Of a DNA stretch of 64,000 nt, positions 17,107 to 25,745 are shown in pieces (position 1 is the first letter of the stretch; each line of letters starts with the position of its first letter). The DNA is taken from assembly GCA_021773075.1 (NCBI GenBank), contig JAJFKT010000010.1, positions 310,001 to 374,000 of the forward strand. Direction: 5' to 3'. A program made the translations under genes and the position numbers. The notes below the pieces were generated by a model. The model ran no database searches, had not been told where the DNA came from, and saw only the letters and a program-made list of their open reading frames with translations. This stretch comes from Woeseiaceae bacterium (GTDB lineage: Bacteria; Pseudomonadota; Gammaproteobacteria; Steroidobacterales; Woeseiaceae).

Positions 17107-17537
17107 GAAAACGATTCGCGGTTTTTATGATTTCTTGCCTGGTGTCGGTGGCGGCTGTCGCAATTGACACTGGCAAAGCCTTCGATGATCCGGTGCTGCA
17201 GGCACGCTACGACAATCTCATTGCAGAAGTCCGCTGTGTGACCTGCCAGAATAACAGTATCAAGGATTCCAACGCGTTTATCGCGGCCGACCTGCGGCGC
17301 GAAATTCGGCGCTTAATCGGTGAAGGTAAGACAGACGCGGAAGTTACGGATTTTCTCGTTACTCGATATGGCGACTTCGTACTTTATCGGCCACAGAGAA
17401 CAGGCAAAATGCTGCTGTTATGGTTAGCGCCGTTCGCCTTTGTCGTTCTTGGTGGGTTAGCGCTCGTACGTGTGATTCGACACCGAATGTCGCTGCCGCT
17501 GGGTGAGGATGATTCTGACGTCGAGGGTGCGGGATGA
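17103..17537 (+). CDS. ccmH: Cytochrome c maturation protein CcmH (CycL/NrfF type)
   Basis: A 144-residue protein with a signal peptide, a three-helix periplasmic domain holding the redox pair VRCVTCQNN (Cys45, Cys48), and a C-terminal membrane helix. It keeps apocytochrome cysteines reduced for heme ligation. ATG 17103 overlaps the ccmG stop and begins a good signal peptide; an earlier in-frame ATG at 17061 is inside ccmG. Confidence 0.95.
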   Translation: MRKRFAVFMISCLVSVAAVAIDTGKAFDDPVLQARYDNLIAEVRCVTCQNNSIKDSNAFIAADLRREIRRLIGEGKTDAEVTDFLVTRYGDFVLYRPQRTGKMLLLWLAPFAFVVLGGLALVRVIRHRMSLPLGEDDSDVEGAG

Positions 17538-18538
17538 CGCTTTGGATTGTATTGACAGCGCTATGCCTGGCAGCGCTATGTTTTGTTATTTTGCCGTTCA
17601 TTCGAAGTTCCAAAAAGCTCACATCAGTGTTGGCGGCTGTTATTGTTTTTAGTGTCGGTTTGTCAGCATCCCTGTATTACTACATTGGCCAACCCGGAGT
17701 TCCGTCCGGTGCGGGGTCGATGCCTGACTCGGACGAGGTGGTTTCGTCACTGGCGGAGCGACTGCAGGATCATCCAGACGATGTTAACGGCTGGACAATG
17801 CTCGGTCGCTCATATCAGACCATGCAGCGTTACGACGAAGCTGTGAATGCTTTTGAGACGGCTATTGAGCTTGAGAAAGGGCAAAACGGACAGACCTTGG
17901 TTGCCCTTGCGATCGCATTGTTGGAGCGTCAGGGTGGTGAAATGTCGGATCGTGCGGCGAGTTTGTTCGAGAATGCGCTCGCACTTGATCCGAATAACGC
18001 CAATGCACTTTTTTATGCCGGCGGTGCTGCAGCGCGCCGTGGCAATACGGCCTTGGCGGCCGATCGCTGGGAAGTCCTTCTTGGCCTGAACGCGCCGCCG
18101 GAGATTCAAAAGCTGTTACAAAGCAAGATCAACGAGTGGCGCGGACTTGCGCCACCGAAGGTGGCCTCTGTACCGCTTCGTGATGCGCAGTCGGACGCCG
18201 TTGTAACGGTCGGAGTTTCATTGTCGGATGCTGCTCGTGCAGAATTGCCCGCAGATGCGCTCGTTTTCATAATCGCTCGAGATCCAGCACAGCCATCGCC
18301 GCCTATCGCAGTTAGACCGGGACGACTGGCGGACATACCTATGGTGGTATCACTAGGGGATGACGACGCGATGGTTCCTGGGAGGCCTTTGTCGGGCTTT
18401 TCAGAGATTGAAATCGTCGTCAGAGTTTCGCTTTCCGGTAGTGCAATGGCACAATCCGGCGACTGGTCGGGTTCAGTGATTACCGCTGCCACTGGCACGG
18501 CGGCGGTCAATCTAGTCGTCGATCAAAAAACTCCCTAG
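17534..18538 (+). CDS. ccmI: Cytochrome c maturation protein CcmI (TPR)
   Basis: A 334-residue chaperone that binds apocytochrome c C termini. Two N-terminal membrane helices (about 4-20 and 31-52) are followed by TPR repeats (GWTMLGRSYQTMQRYDEAVN, ALFYAGGAAARRGNTALA) and a beta-rich C-terminal periplasmic domain (VTVGVSLSDAARAELP). Starts by ATGA overlap with ccmH and closes the ccm operon. Confidence 0.92.
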   Translation: MTLWIVLTALCLAALCFVILPFIRSSKKLTSVLAAVIVFSVGLSASLYYYIGQPGVPSGAGSMPDSDEVVSSLAERLQDHPDDVNGWTMLGRSYQTMQRYDEAVNAFETAIELEKGQNGQTLVALAIALLERQGGEMSDRAASLFENALALDPNNANALFYAGGAAARRGNTALAADRWEVLLGLNAPPEIQKLLQSKINEWRGLAPPKVASVPLRDAQSDAVVTVGVSLSDAARAELPADALVFIIARDPAQPSPPIAVRPGRLADIPMVVSLGDDDAMVPGRPLSGFSEIEIVVRVSLSGSAMAQSGDWSGSVITAATGTAAVNLVVDQKTP

Positions 18539-18553
18539 CTAACGGAGCCCCAA

Positions 18554-18961
18554 ATGTCAGGGCCAATTGAAGCGGCGACCATGTGTTTCGCCTGCGGCGT
18601 CGAAAACCCTATCGGTTTGCAGATTAAATTCACTGTCGACGGTGACACTTGTACGGGCAAATTTACGCCAAGCGAAAACCATGTTGGCTGGAACGATACG
18701 GTGCATGGCGGAATTATTTACTCGGCACTGGATGATGTAACGGCAAATGTACTGTACAAACAAGGTCGAAAAGCGCATACGGCGAAGTGCGAAATCCGTT
18801 ATCGACAGGCCCTTTCAGTGGGCGAAACGATCACGCTGAAAGGTTGGATTGAAAAGGAAAAAGGTCGCCTGATAATCCTAAAGGGTGAGGCCCGACGACT
18901 TTCGGATGGCGAATTGGTCGCTGACTGTCAGGCGAGCTTTATGGATTCGGCCGGGAATTAG
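18554..18961 (+). CDS. PaaI-type hotdog thioesterase
   Basis: A 135-residue hotdog-fold protein. CFACGVENPIGLQIKF at the N terminus and NDTVHGGIIYSALDD are the signatures of the PaaI/4HBT thioesterase branch, which hydrolyses acyl-CoA thioesters; the Gly-Gly after His shapes the active site. Substrate unknown. It sits 15 nt after ccmI and 3 nt before the NMO-like gene, so may be at the end of the ccm transcription unit or the start of a thioesterase-NMO-crcB unit. Confidence 0.85.
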   Translation: MSGPIEAATMCFACGVENPIGLQIKFTVDGDTCTGKFTPSENHVGWNDTVHGGIIYSALDDVTANVLYKQGRKAHTAKCEIRYRQALSVGETITLKGWIEKEKGRLIILKGEARRLSDGELVADCQASFMDSAGN

Positions 18962-18964
18962 CGA

Positions 18965-19930
18965 ATGGCATTACCGGATTTGCTGCAAGGCCGGCTACGC
19001 GTGCCTCTTATCGGTGCGCCAATGTTCATCGTATCCGGGCCCGAACTGGTTATCGCGCAATGTCAGGCAGGGATTGTTGGATCGTTTCCGGCGCTGAACG
19101 CCCGACCCCAAAGTGCGTTGGTCGACTGGATCAAGCAGATCAAAGAGGCTTTGGGCGCCTACTCTGAGCTAAATCCGAATGAGCCTGTAGCGCCCTTTGC
19201 CGTAAATCAAATCGTACATGCCAGCAATACCCGTTTGCGCGAGGATATGGAGACCTGTGTCGAGCACCAGGTGCCGATTATTATCACCAGTTTGAGGCCG
19301 CCGGAGGACGTTGTCAGGGCCGTTCATTCATACGGTGGCCTCGTATTCCATGATGTCATTAATCTGCGTCACGCGCGTAAAGCGATAGCGCAGGGCGTCG
19401 ACGGCATTATCGCGGTCTGCGCCGGGGCAGGTGGCCATGCTGGCCCATTGAGTCCATTTGCGCTGGTGAAGGAAATTCGAAACGAATTTGACGGTGCGGT
19501 GATATTGTCAGGGAGTATTACCAGCGGTCAGGACGTACTCGCCGCCAGGGCAATGGGCGCTGATCTTGCGTATAGCGGCACGCGATTTATTGCGACGGCA
19601 GAGGCGAATGCAGTACCGGATTACAAAGAGATGATCGTCGCGAGCGGCGCTTCAGACATAGTCTATTCCTCATTGTTTACGGGTATTCATGGCAGTTACC
19701 TCAAAGCCAGCATCGCGAACGCAGGTATGGATCCCGATAATTTGCCGGAAGGAACTAAAGCGGATATGGACTTTGCAAGCGCCAGCAAATCCGATGCGAA
19801 AGCCTGGAAAGATATTTGGGGCGCAGGCCAGGGCGTCGGTGATATTGATGCGATTCTCCCCGCACGCGATGTTGTATTGAAGTTCGAACGAGAATACGGG
19901 GCCGCTCTTGATCGGTTGGCTGCCGAGTAA
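18965..19930 (+). CDS. Nitronate monooxygenase-like FMN protein
   Basis: A 321-residue TIM-barrel flavoprotein of the 2-nitropropane dioxygenase/NMO family. Visible signatures are PLIGAPMFIVSGPELV, the GAGGHAGPLSPF phosphate/FMN loop, AARAMGADLAYSGTRFIAT and a catalytic-type His in VFHDVINLRHA. NMOs oxidise alkyl nitronates (family knowledge); related enoyl reductases share the fold, so the substrate is not certain. It overlaps crcB by one base. Confidence 0.87.
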   Translation: MALPDLLQGRLRVPLIGAPMFIVSGPELVIAQCQAGIVGSFPALNARPQSALVDWIKQIKEALGAYSELNPNEPVAPFAVNQIVHASNTRLREDMETCVEHQVPIIITSLRPPEDVVRAVHSYGGLVFHDVINLRHARKAIAQGVDGIIAVCAGAGGHAGPLSPFALVKEIRNEFDGAVILSGSITSGQDVLAARAMGADLAYSGTRFIATAEANAVPDYKEMIVASGASDIVYSSLFTGIHGSYLKASIANAGMDPDNLPEGTKADMDFASASKSDAKAWKDIWGAGQGVGDIDAILPARDVVLKFEREYGAALDRLAAE

Positions 19931-20346
19931 TGCGGGTCGTCCTTTACTCCTATCTGTTCGTTGCCGCCGGCGGTGCTATCGGTGCGATGGCACGTTTTGC
20001 CCTCAATGTTTTTCTGCAGCGCGATGTAGAGTTTCCCTGGGGAACTCTCGCTGCGAACCTGTTGGGATGTCTCGCGATGGGAGTCATCGCGCAGTTCATT
20101 GCCAGCACAAACTGGTTCAATGACGCCGGAATTATTCCTGATCAATATCGTCTGCTATTTGCCGTTGGATTTTGCGGAAGCTTTACGACGCTATCGTCCA
20201 TGATTCTGGAACTCAATACGATGCTGCAAAAAAACGAGATTTTCTACTCGTTTTCCTATCTTGTCGGTACGCTGGTCGGTGGTTTTGCCTGTTTCTACTT
20301 TGGCGTCGTCTGTGTCCGGATGTTGTTGCAGTCGCAAATTAGCTGA
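19930..20346 (+). CDS. crcB: Fluoride channel Fluc/CrcB
   Basis: A 138-residue four-helix inner-membrane protein forming a dual-topology dimeric fluoride channel. Signatures: GGAIGAMARF, FPWGTLAANLLGC and GFCGSFTTLSSM (the central TT motif lines the pore). No fluoride riboswitch is seen, consistent with its being inside an operon. Its TGA directly abuts the stop of the convergent decarboxylase (TGATCA at 20344-20349). Confidence 0.94.
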   Translation: MRVVLYSYLFVAAGGAIGAMARFALNVFLQRDVEFPWGTLAANLLGCLAMGVIAQFIASTNWFNDAGIIPDQYRLLFAVGFCGSFTTLSSMILELNTMLQKNEIFYSFSYLVGTLVGGFACFYFGVVCVRMLLQSQIS

Positions 20347-21687
20347 TCAAGCCACGCATCCTTCCAGTAGAGCGACAATTCGTTTCACCCAATCTTTGTG
20401 TTCCGGCTTCATTAGTACGGACCGTAAGCAGGTAACTGAAGCCGAATCGACAGCGAAATCTCTAAGCCAGCCACTTGCAAGATCAACAGGTAGCTCTATC
20501 AGTGCCAAATGCAATTCTGCAGCGGCTGCATCGTCAAATAGTTGGCGTGCTTTCTTACTAGCGTCTGATGTGCTCACCGAATTCACGGCGTAGATGACGA
20601 TATCGAGTTCCGGTGGCATTAATGGTGTGAAAAATTCGCTTGCTTCCAGTCTTGTGTACAGGTCTCTTGCTGCTTGCAGAGAAGCGTCAAGACCGGCGGC
20701 GAATTCGCCGCCCGGTTTAAGCGGTAATAGTTGTTGAGTTGCCCACAATGCAACCGCGGATGCGCCAGGTCGGGAACACTCAAGACTAATTTCCCCCAGG
20801 TGTAACTCGGCCGAGCTGAAATAAGTGTACGGGGAACCATGCTTGTAGAAACTGCCGACGGATGGGTCCCTGAAAAGAACACAACCGCAACCGTAGGGTT
20901 GCAGGCCGTGCTTGTGTGGATCGATGACGATCGAGTCGACATTGCCCAGATCGTCAAAAGCGCTTCTGGCATCACCGTCCAGGACGCCCGCTAGTCCAAA
21001 ATACCCACCGTAGGCCGCATCAGCATGAATTCGAAAATCGTACTTGTCCTTTAAGCGCAGGATCTCCGTTAGTGGATCGACGGCGCCCAGACCGGTGTTC
21101 CCCATCGTCACGACGACCGTGCCAACGTCCCCTTCCTGCAGCAATGACTCAACGGCGGCAACGTCCATTCGACCATCACTAGAAACTGCAACAGAGGAAT
21201 ACGCGATGCCCAAAACCTCACTGATACGGCTATGCGTGTAATGCGCTTGCTGCGACCCGACGATGCGCTTTCCGGGGTGCAAACGACTCGCCACCCAAAG
21301 TGCCTCGAGATTCGCCATCGTGCCGCCACCGGTCAAATGGCCGAGCAGTTCCTCCCACCCAAACATCGCACCCAGTTCGACGATGCACTCTTTTTCCATC
21401 GCCGAGCTCGCACGTCCGCCGTCCAGTGCGTGGTTATTGGGATTGACCCAAAGCGACATTGCGTATGCAACACGGGCTACAGGATGGGGCGGTTTCAGCA
21501 TTTGCCCGGCGTATTGTGGGTGGAAATACGGGTAGTTGTCCTGCATGCGTTCGGCAACGGCATCAATAACCGTGGCCAATGCGCTTTCGTCCATATCCAC
21601 TGAAAAGTCGGGTAGCTCGGAGAAACCCTCCGAGAGTTTTTCGAGACCTTGTCGCAGTAAATTGAGTTCGCTCTTATTGATCATCAT
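20347..21687 (-). CDS. PLP-dependent group II decarboxylase-like protein
   Basis: A 446-residue fold-type I PLP enzyme of the pyridoxal-dependent decarboxylase family (glutamate, tyrosine, aspartate or aromatic amino-acid decarboxylases). HADAAYGGYF holds the PLP-binding Asp-x-Ala, and IVIDPHKHGLQPYGCG the Schiff-base lysine. GHLTGGGTMANLEALW is the conserved cofactor phosphate region. Substrate cannot be decided from motifs. Divergent from the sterol-desaturase-like gene with only 28 bp between start codons. Confidence 0.88.
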   Translation of the reverse strand: MMINKSELNLLRQGLEKLSEGFSELPDFSVDMDESALATVIDAVAERMQDNYPYFHPQYAGQMLKPPHPVARVAYAMSLWVNPNNHALDGGRASSAMEKECIVELGAMFGWEELLGHLTGGGTMANLEALWVASRLHPGKRIVGSQQAHYTHSRISEVLGIAYSSVAVSSDGRMDVAAVESLLQEGDVGTVVVTMGNTGLGAVDPLTEILRLKDKYDFRIHADAAYGGYFGLAGVLDGDARSAFDDLGNVDSIVIDPHKHGLQPYGCGCVLFRDPSVGSFYKHGSPYTYFSSAELHLGEISLECSRPGASAVALWATQQLLPLKPGGEFAAGLDASLQAARDLYTRLEASEFFTPLMPPELDIVIYAVNSVSTSDASKKARQLFDDAAAAELHLALIELPVDLASGWLRDFAVDSASVTCLRSVLMKPEHKDWVKRIVALLEGCVA

Positions 21688-21715
21688 TGGTCCGAGTTCA
21701 GGTTAATATGCGCGC

Positions 21716-22975
21716 ATGAATCTAATTGCGTTGGCCGTCCCGTTTTTCTTACTCGCTTTGCTGATCGAACTGGTCGCTGACCGGCTGAAGAACACCGGAT
21801 ACTACCGTAGCAATGATGCGATCAACAGTCTCAGCGCCGGCATCCTGAGTGAGACGACGGGTTACTTCACCAAATTGGTGCAGTTCACAATCTGGGGCTT
21901 GGTTCTTGGTCACCTGGCGCTTTTTGAATGGCAACGAAGTTGGTTCGACGCATCACTCAGCGGCATCATGTTATGGGTTCTTGCGGCAGTTCTTTGGGAC
22001 TTTTGCTACTACTGGAACCATCGACTTGGGCACGAAGTATCAATTCTTTGGGCAGCCCATGCGGTGCATCATCAAAGCGAGGAATACAACCTCTCCACCG
22101 CACTTCGGCAAACCAGCAGCAGCTTCATCTTCAGCTGGATATTTTATGTGCCGCTGTTTCTGATCGGAATACCCGCCGAGGTTTTGGTTACCGTTGCCGC
22201 CGTGAATCTCATCTACCAGTTCTGGGTTCATACGCGTTTCGTCAATCGCCTGGGCGTTCTCGACAGGATATTCGTGACACCCTCGAATCATCGAGTCCAT
22301 CACGCCCAGAATAAACGCTATATCGACAAGAACTATGGCGGTATTTTTGTCCTGTGGGATCGAATGTTTGGAACATTTGCAGAAGAGGCCGATTCCGACC
22401 CGGTTATCTTCGGTGTTCGCAAGCCATTGGCCAACTGGAATCCAGTTTGGGCCAACTTCCAGGTCTACAGTTACTTGCTGTTTGATTCGATCAGAACGAA
22501 ACGCTGGCAGGACAAGATCGCAGTCTGGTTTCGCCGCACTGGCTGGCGGCCCGCCGATATGCAGGCCGCATACCCAAAAGAAAGCACGGATCTGAAGATC
22601 TTTGAAAAATTTGATCCACCGATTTCGGTGGCGCGACGTCGCTACGTCATGGCGCAGTTCGTGGTTGTTGTGGCGCTTGCACTGAGCATTGCGGAAGGCT
22701 TTGCAAGCAAAGGTGCGAACGCAGTTTTGGTTCCGTGTCTGTTACTCTGGGCACAGCTATATACGCTGGGACTCTTGAATGAAAACAGGCCCTATGCCGT
22801 CAATTTCGAATTGCTCAGGCTGGTCGTTATTACGCCGATTGGTTTTCTGGCCTTCGTGGGCGCGGAGTGGAATTTGCCACCCGCTATCGGAATTATTATC
22901 CCGATCTACATTGTGGTGAGTGCTGTATGGGTGAAAAAAAGCGAGTTCGTACCGGAACGAAGTGGGAGCCATTAG
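21716..22975 (+). CDS. Sterol desaturase/fatty acid hydroxylase family membrane protein
   Basis: A 419-residue integral membrane di-iron oxygenase. Histidine boxes are visible: WNHRLGHE (about 100), HAVHHQSEEYN (about 115) and NHRVHHAQN (about 190), with YGGIFVLWDRMFGTF after the last, which is typical of the family. The extra C-terminal third (from about residue 300) adds more helices, similar in layout to alkylglycerol monooxygenase-like proteins (inference). Lipid substrate unknown. The RidA gene overlaps its 3' end by 49 nt. Confidence 0.88.
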   Translation: MNLIALAVPFFLLALLIELVADRLKNTGYYRSNDAINSLSAGILSETTGYFTKLVQFTIWGLVLGHLALFEWQRSWFDASLSGIMLWVLAAVLWDFCYYWNHRLGHEVSILWAAHAVHHQSEEYNLSTALRQTSSSFIFSWIFYVPLFLIGIPAEVLVTVAAVNLIYQFWVHTRFVNRLGVLDRIFVTPSNHRVHHAQNKRYIDKNYGGIFVLWDRMFGTFAEEADSDPVIFGVRKPLANWNPVWANFQVYSYLLFDSIRTKRWQDKIAVWFRRTGWRPADMQAAYPKESTDLKIFEKFDPPISVARRRYVMAQFVVVVALALSIAEGFASKGANAVLVPCLLLWAQLYTLGLLNENRPYAVNFELLRLVVITPIGFLAFVGAEWNLPPAIGIIIPIYIVVSAVWVKKSEFVPERSGSH

Positions 22976-23322
22976 TCGGTTATTGCAGGGCGGTAAGAGT
23001 AGGACCGCATATTGCTGTATCGGGCTGTGCGCCTGTGGATGCTGATGGCCAGCTGGTTGGACCAGACGATCCCTACCTGCAAGCAAAACGGTGTACAGAA
23101 ATTATTGCAGCGGCGCTGCAGGAGCTTGGTGTGGGCCTCGAACACGTCGTTCGAACACGTATGTTCGTAACGGATATTTCGCATTGGGAGGCGTTTGGCA
23201 AAGCCCATCGGGAAGCGTTCGGCGACGCGCCTCCTGCAACGTCCATGCTGGAGGTTTCGCGTCTAATTGGCGATGGAATGCTGATCGAGATCGAAGCCGA
23301 CGCTATTGTTGGTCATCATTAG
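22927..23322 (+). CDS. RidA/YjgF family enamine/imine deaminase-like protein
   Basis: A 131-residue RidA-fold protein. VRTRMFVTD carries the conserved Arg that binds the substrate carboxylate in active RidA members, and LIEIEADAIV holds the conserved Glu. Start ATG 22927 (GEKKRVRTGTKWE) lies within the end of the previous gene; an earlier ATG would add unrelated residues. RidA proteins remove reactive 2-aminoacrylate made by PLP enzymes (family knowledge); a PLP decarboxylase lies nearby, but a link is speculative. Confidence 0.85.
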   Translation: MGEKKRVRTGTKWEPLVGYCRAVRVGPHIAVSGCAPVDADGQLVGPDDPYLQAKRCTEIIAAALQELGVGLEHVVRTRMFVTDISHWEAFGKAHREAFGDAPPATSMLEVSRLIGDGMLIEIEADAIVGHH

Positions 23323-23328
23323 CCCCGC

Positions 23329-24528
23329 ATGCTTCGCCGTGTAAGCGTCTCGGCGGCTGAGGCGCGCTGTATCGCGTTGGCGGCGCAGGGCTTCGACAGA
23401 GCTCGGCCCAACGCACCAAATGACGTTCGGCACTTTCGCCGCGCGATGGCGGCGATCGCCGTATTACAACTGGATTTCGTCAACGTGCTCTTGCCGGCAC
23501 ACTTCATGATGATCTGGTCGCGCCTTGGCGCTTATGATCGTAGCCGATTCGAACGCTATCTGTATGACTCCGGCGAACATACTGAGCAATGGGCCCACGA
23601 AGCCTCAATTGTTGCCAGTAGCGACTGGCCTTTGCTGCAGTATCGTCGCCGCGATTACTCGCAGTGGAAAACCAGTCCACTTCACAAGATGCCGGACAAA
23701 GCTGCCTATCTGGATTCGATACTCGCGCATGTTGACGCCGAAGGAGGTACGACCAGCAATGATCTTCCAGCTGTTGCAGGTCCCAAACGAAAGGCCGGTG
23801 ACTGGCACCGCTCGATCCCTCGTTGGGGACTCGAACATCATTTCGGTAGCGGAAATCTGGCGGTACGAAGGCGCCTCAAGAATTTTCAGCGTGTTTACGA
23901 CAATCCCGGCCGGGTCATCGACGACTGTCATCTTGCACGGTCTCTCGACGAAGCTGACGCGCAACGAGAGCTATTGCGAAAAGCGGCAAGGTCTCTGGGT
24001 GTTGCCACTTGCCACGATCTTGCAGATTATTATCGAATGAAAATCGGCATGGTTATGCCGCGAATTGAGGAGCTTGTGGAGGAGGGAGCATTACGCGCTA
24101 TTTCCGTCGATGGCTGGTCCGAACCCGCGTATTTGGCGGCTGATGCCAAAATGCCACGGGAAATTCGCGGCGCGTCGTTATTGTCACCATTTGACCCTGT
24201 TGTCTGGTTTCGTCCGCGCGCGGAACGTCTGTTCGGTTTCGAATACCGTATCGAGATATACGTTCCCGAGTCCAAACGCCGTTGGGGATACTACGTGTTG
24301 CCATTTCGACAATGCGACGAGCTAACGGCCCGAGTCGATCTAAAGGCCGATCGCAAAAATTCTCGCTTATTGGTTCAGCACGCCTATCTCGAATCGGGTG
24401 CTGCGCGCGAAAGCACCGCGCATGCATTAGCGGCAGAACTCCGATCTTTGGCAGAGTGGCTACAACTTGAAGAGATCCAAATAAAAAAGGCCAGCGCTTT
24501 CGAAAAGGCGCTGGCCCGTTTGCTCTAG
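23329..24528 (+). CDS. AlkX/YcaQ-like DNA glycosylase (winged-helix HTH_42)
   Basis: A 399-residue protein of the HTH_42 winged-helix family that includes AlkZ and E. coli YcaQ (AlkX), glycosylases that unhook interstrand crosslinks. VLQLDFVNVLLPAHFMMIW matches the YcaQ QxD catalytic pattern (QLD) rather than the QxQ of AlkZ; EQWAHEASI and LSPFDPVVWFR are further family blocks. The 3' end of the gene contains, on the other strand, the terminator of the convergent gene. Six nt after ridA. Confidence 0.82.
   Translation: MLRRVSVSAAEARCIALAAQGFDRARPNAPNDVRHFRRAMAAIAVLQLDFVNVLLPAHFMMIWSRLGAYDRSRFERYLYDSGEHTEQWAHEASIVASSDWPLLQYRRRDYSQWKTSPLHKMPDKAAYLDSILAHVDAEGGTTSNDLPAVAGPKRKAGDWHRSIPRWGLEHHFGSGNLAVRRRLKNFQRVYDNPGRVIDDCHLARSLDEADAQRELLRKAARSLGVATCHDLADYYRMKIGMVMPRIEELVEEGALRAISVDGWSEPAYLAADAKMPREIRGASLLSPFDPVVWFRPRAERLFGFEYRIEIYVPESKRRWGYYVLPFRQCDELTARVDLKADRKNSRLLVQHAYLESGAARESTAHALAAELRSLAEWLQLEEIQIKKASAFEKALARLL
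24482..24516 (-). terminator. Intrinsic terminator, inside the alkX-like coding end
   Basis: GGCCAGCGC (24489-24497) pairs with GCGCTGGCC (24508-24516). Read on the minus strand the stem is followed by TTTTTTA, so it ends transcription of 24545-25018. The same bases encode KKASAFEKALARLL of the plus-strand glycosylase. Confidence 0.85.
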
Positions 24529-24544
24529 ATCGGATTTACGACCG

Positions 24545-25018
24545 CTAGGCCTCAGGTTGCTGCTCTCGATCGCCGCGACCTCTTTGGCCACGGCGTCGCT
24601 TATCCCTTTGGCCTTTGCGCTCTGTGTGTTTCTCCCGAGCGGCAACACGTTCCTCTTCGCTCATCGATTCCCATCGTGCCTTGCGATCTGCCCGATGTGC
24701 GCTGCGCCGCTCCCTGGCCGCCACACGCTCCTCGTCAGACATTGATGCCCTGCGTTCGCGCATCGCTTCACGATCGCGAGGTCGGTCGCCACCGCGCTGT
24801 TCACGAATGACCTGCTTCTCTTCGTCCGAGAGCGCGTCAAACTCGCTACGCCACTTTTGACGCATGGCGGTGCGTTCGTCATCGGACATCGCTTCCATAT
24901 AAGCGCGTCGGTCGTCGGCAGACATTGCCTGAACGCCCTGAACCGATTGTGCTGATGCTGCGAATGGAACCATCAGGCCAATGGCTGAAACCAGCAAAAT
25001 CTTTTGTATCGTATGCAT
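24545..25018 (-). CDS. Exported highly charged repeat protein
   Basis: A 157-residue protein with a clean signal peptide (KILLVSAIGLMVPFAASAQS). The mature part is nearly all Arg, Glu, Asp, Ser and Met, built from recurring units of the type MSDEERVAARE / MSEEERVAAREKH / MSDDERTAMRQ at about 20-residue spacing, likely long helices. Weakly like Spy/CpxP-type periplasmic helical proteins but without an LTxxQ motif, so I make no functional claim. Ends with a basic RRGQRGRGDR stretch. It has its own terminator and is divergent from a lipoprotein gene. Confidence 0.78.
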   Translation of the reverse strand: MHTIQKILLVSAIGLMVPFAASAQSVQGVQAMSADDRRAYMEAMSDDERTAMRQKWRSEFDALSDEEKQVIREQRGGDRPRDREAMRERRASMSDEERVAARERRSAHRADRKARWESMSEEERVAAREKHTERKGQRDKRRRGQRGRGDREQQPEA

Positions 25019-25081
25019 TTGTAAACTCTCCGTTAATACCGCGATACTATGACAACGTATTCCACCGCCGCAGGTTGACCT

Positions 25082-25657
25082 ATGACAGTATCTTTTTCTC
25101 GCGCCTTGGTGATGCTCGGTTTATTGGGCTTCCTCAGTTTGTATGGCTGCAGCAGCGAGCGCGTACTTATATCGAAGCAGGCTGCGGTTCCCGTTGGCGT
25201 TGATATGACGGGATTCTGGCAACTGCGCGGTAAGTCCGGTGCGCCCAATGTCGACGCAGACGAGCCATTCATTATTCAGTCAGGATCACGGCGGGCGCAA
25301 CGTGCGCGCCGCAATCGAGATTCCTCCGGTATTTCAGCGCAGGTGTTTCTCGTTTTCGGAGAGGCGTTGAAGATCTCCCAGACCGATTTTGGTCTTTTTA
25401 TCAGCTATGACCGTTCGGTCGTCGAGGAATACACTTTCGGGGAGAATCGGGAAATCAGCATTGGTCCAATCGAGGCATTGCGAGTCTCGGGCTGGGAGGA
25501 GGGTTCTTTCGTTGTCGAAACGCTTGACGACTCGGGCTTTACTCTTTTCGAGACCTGGCGATTACACGACGACAACTCGATACTCGTGCGCGATGTTCGC
25601 GTCAGCAAAGGCGAAACAGACCGTTACGCTCACCAGGAAATTTTCGACCGCAAATAG
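25082..25657 (+). CDS. Hypothetical lipoprotein
   Basis: A 191-residue predicted lipoprotein: hydrophobic signal with LYGC lipobox, Cys about residue 23, then SSER. The mature part begins with a TGFWQLRGK block reminiscent of small lipocalin-like/DUF lipoproteins, a basic RRAQRARRNR patch, and a beta-rich C-terminal half ending YAHQEIFDRK. I do not recognise the family. Divergent from the repeat protein (63 bp between starts). Confidence 0.75.
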   Translation: MTVSFSRALVMLGLLGFLSLYGCSSERVLISKQAAVPVGVDMTGFWQLRGKSGAPNVDADEPFIIQSGSRRAQRARRNRDSSGISAQVFLVFGEALKISQTDFGLFISYDRSVVEEYTFGENREISIGPIEALRVSGWEEGSFVVETLDDSGFTLFETWRLHDDNSILVRDVRVSKGETDRYAHQEIFDRK

Positions 25658-25672
25658 CGTCTCAGACTTTGT

Positions 25673-25739
25673 TAAAAAGGGCGGCGACTTTTTAGTCGGC
25701 CTGGCGGGAAGGAAAGGCCTTCTTCGAAGCCGCCGCCCT
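25673..25739 (-). terminator. Long-stem terminator of the TonB-like gene
   Basis: AGGGCGGCGACTT (25678-25690) pairs with AAGCCGCCGCCCT (25727-25739), 12 of 13 positions, with smaller hairpins possible in the loop. On the minus strand it is followed by TTTTTAAC, so it serves the TonB-like gene ending at 25746. No T tract on the plus strand. Confidence 0.8.
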
Positions 25740-25745
25740 GGGGTC

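Noticed and set aside
25678-25739. Three-way-junction RNA or attC-like site
   Set aside because: Internal small hairpins are possible, but a T tract on the minus strand and position after the tonB-like gene make an ordinary terminator the simpler reading.
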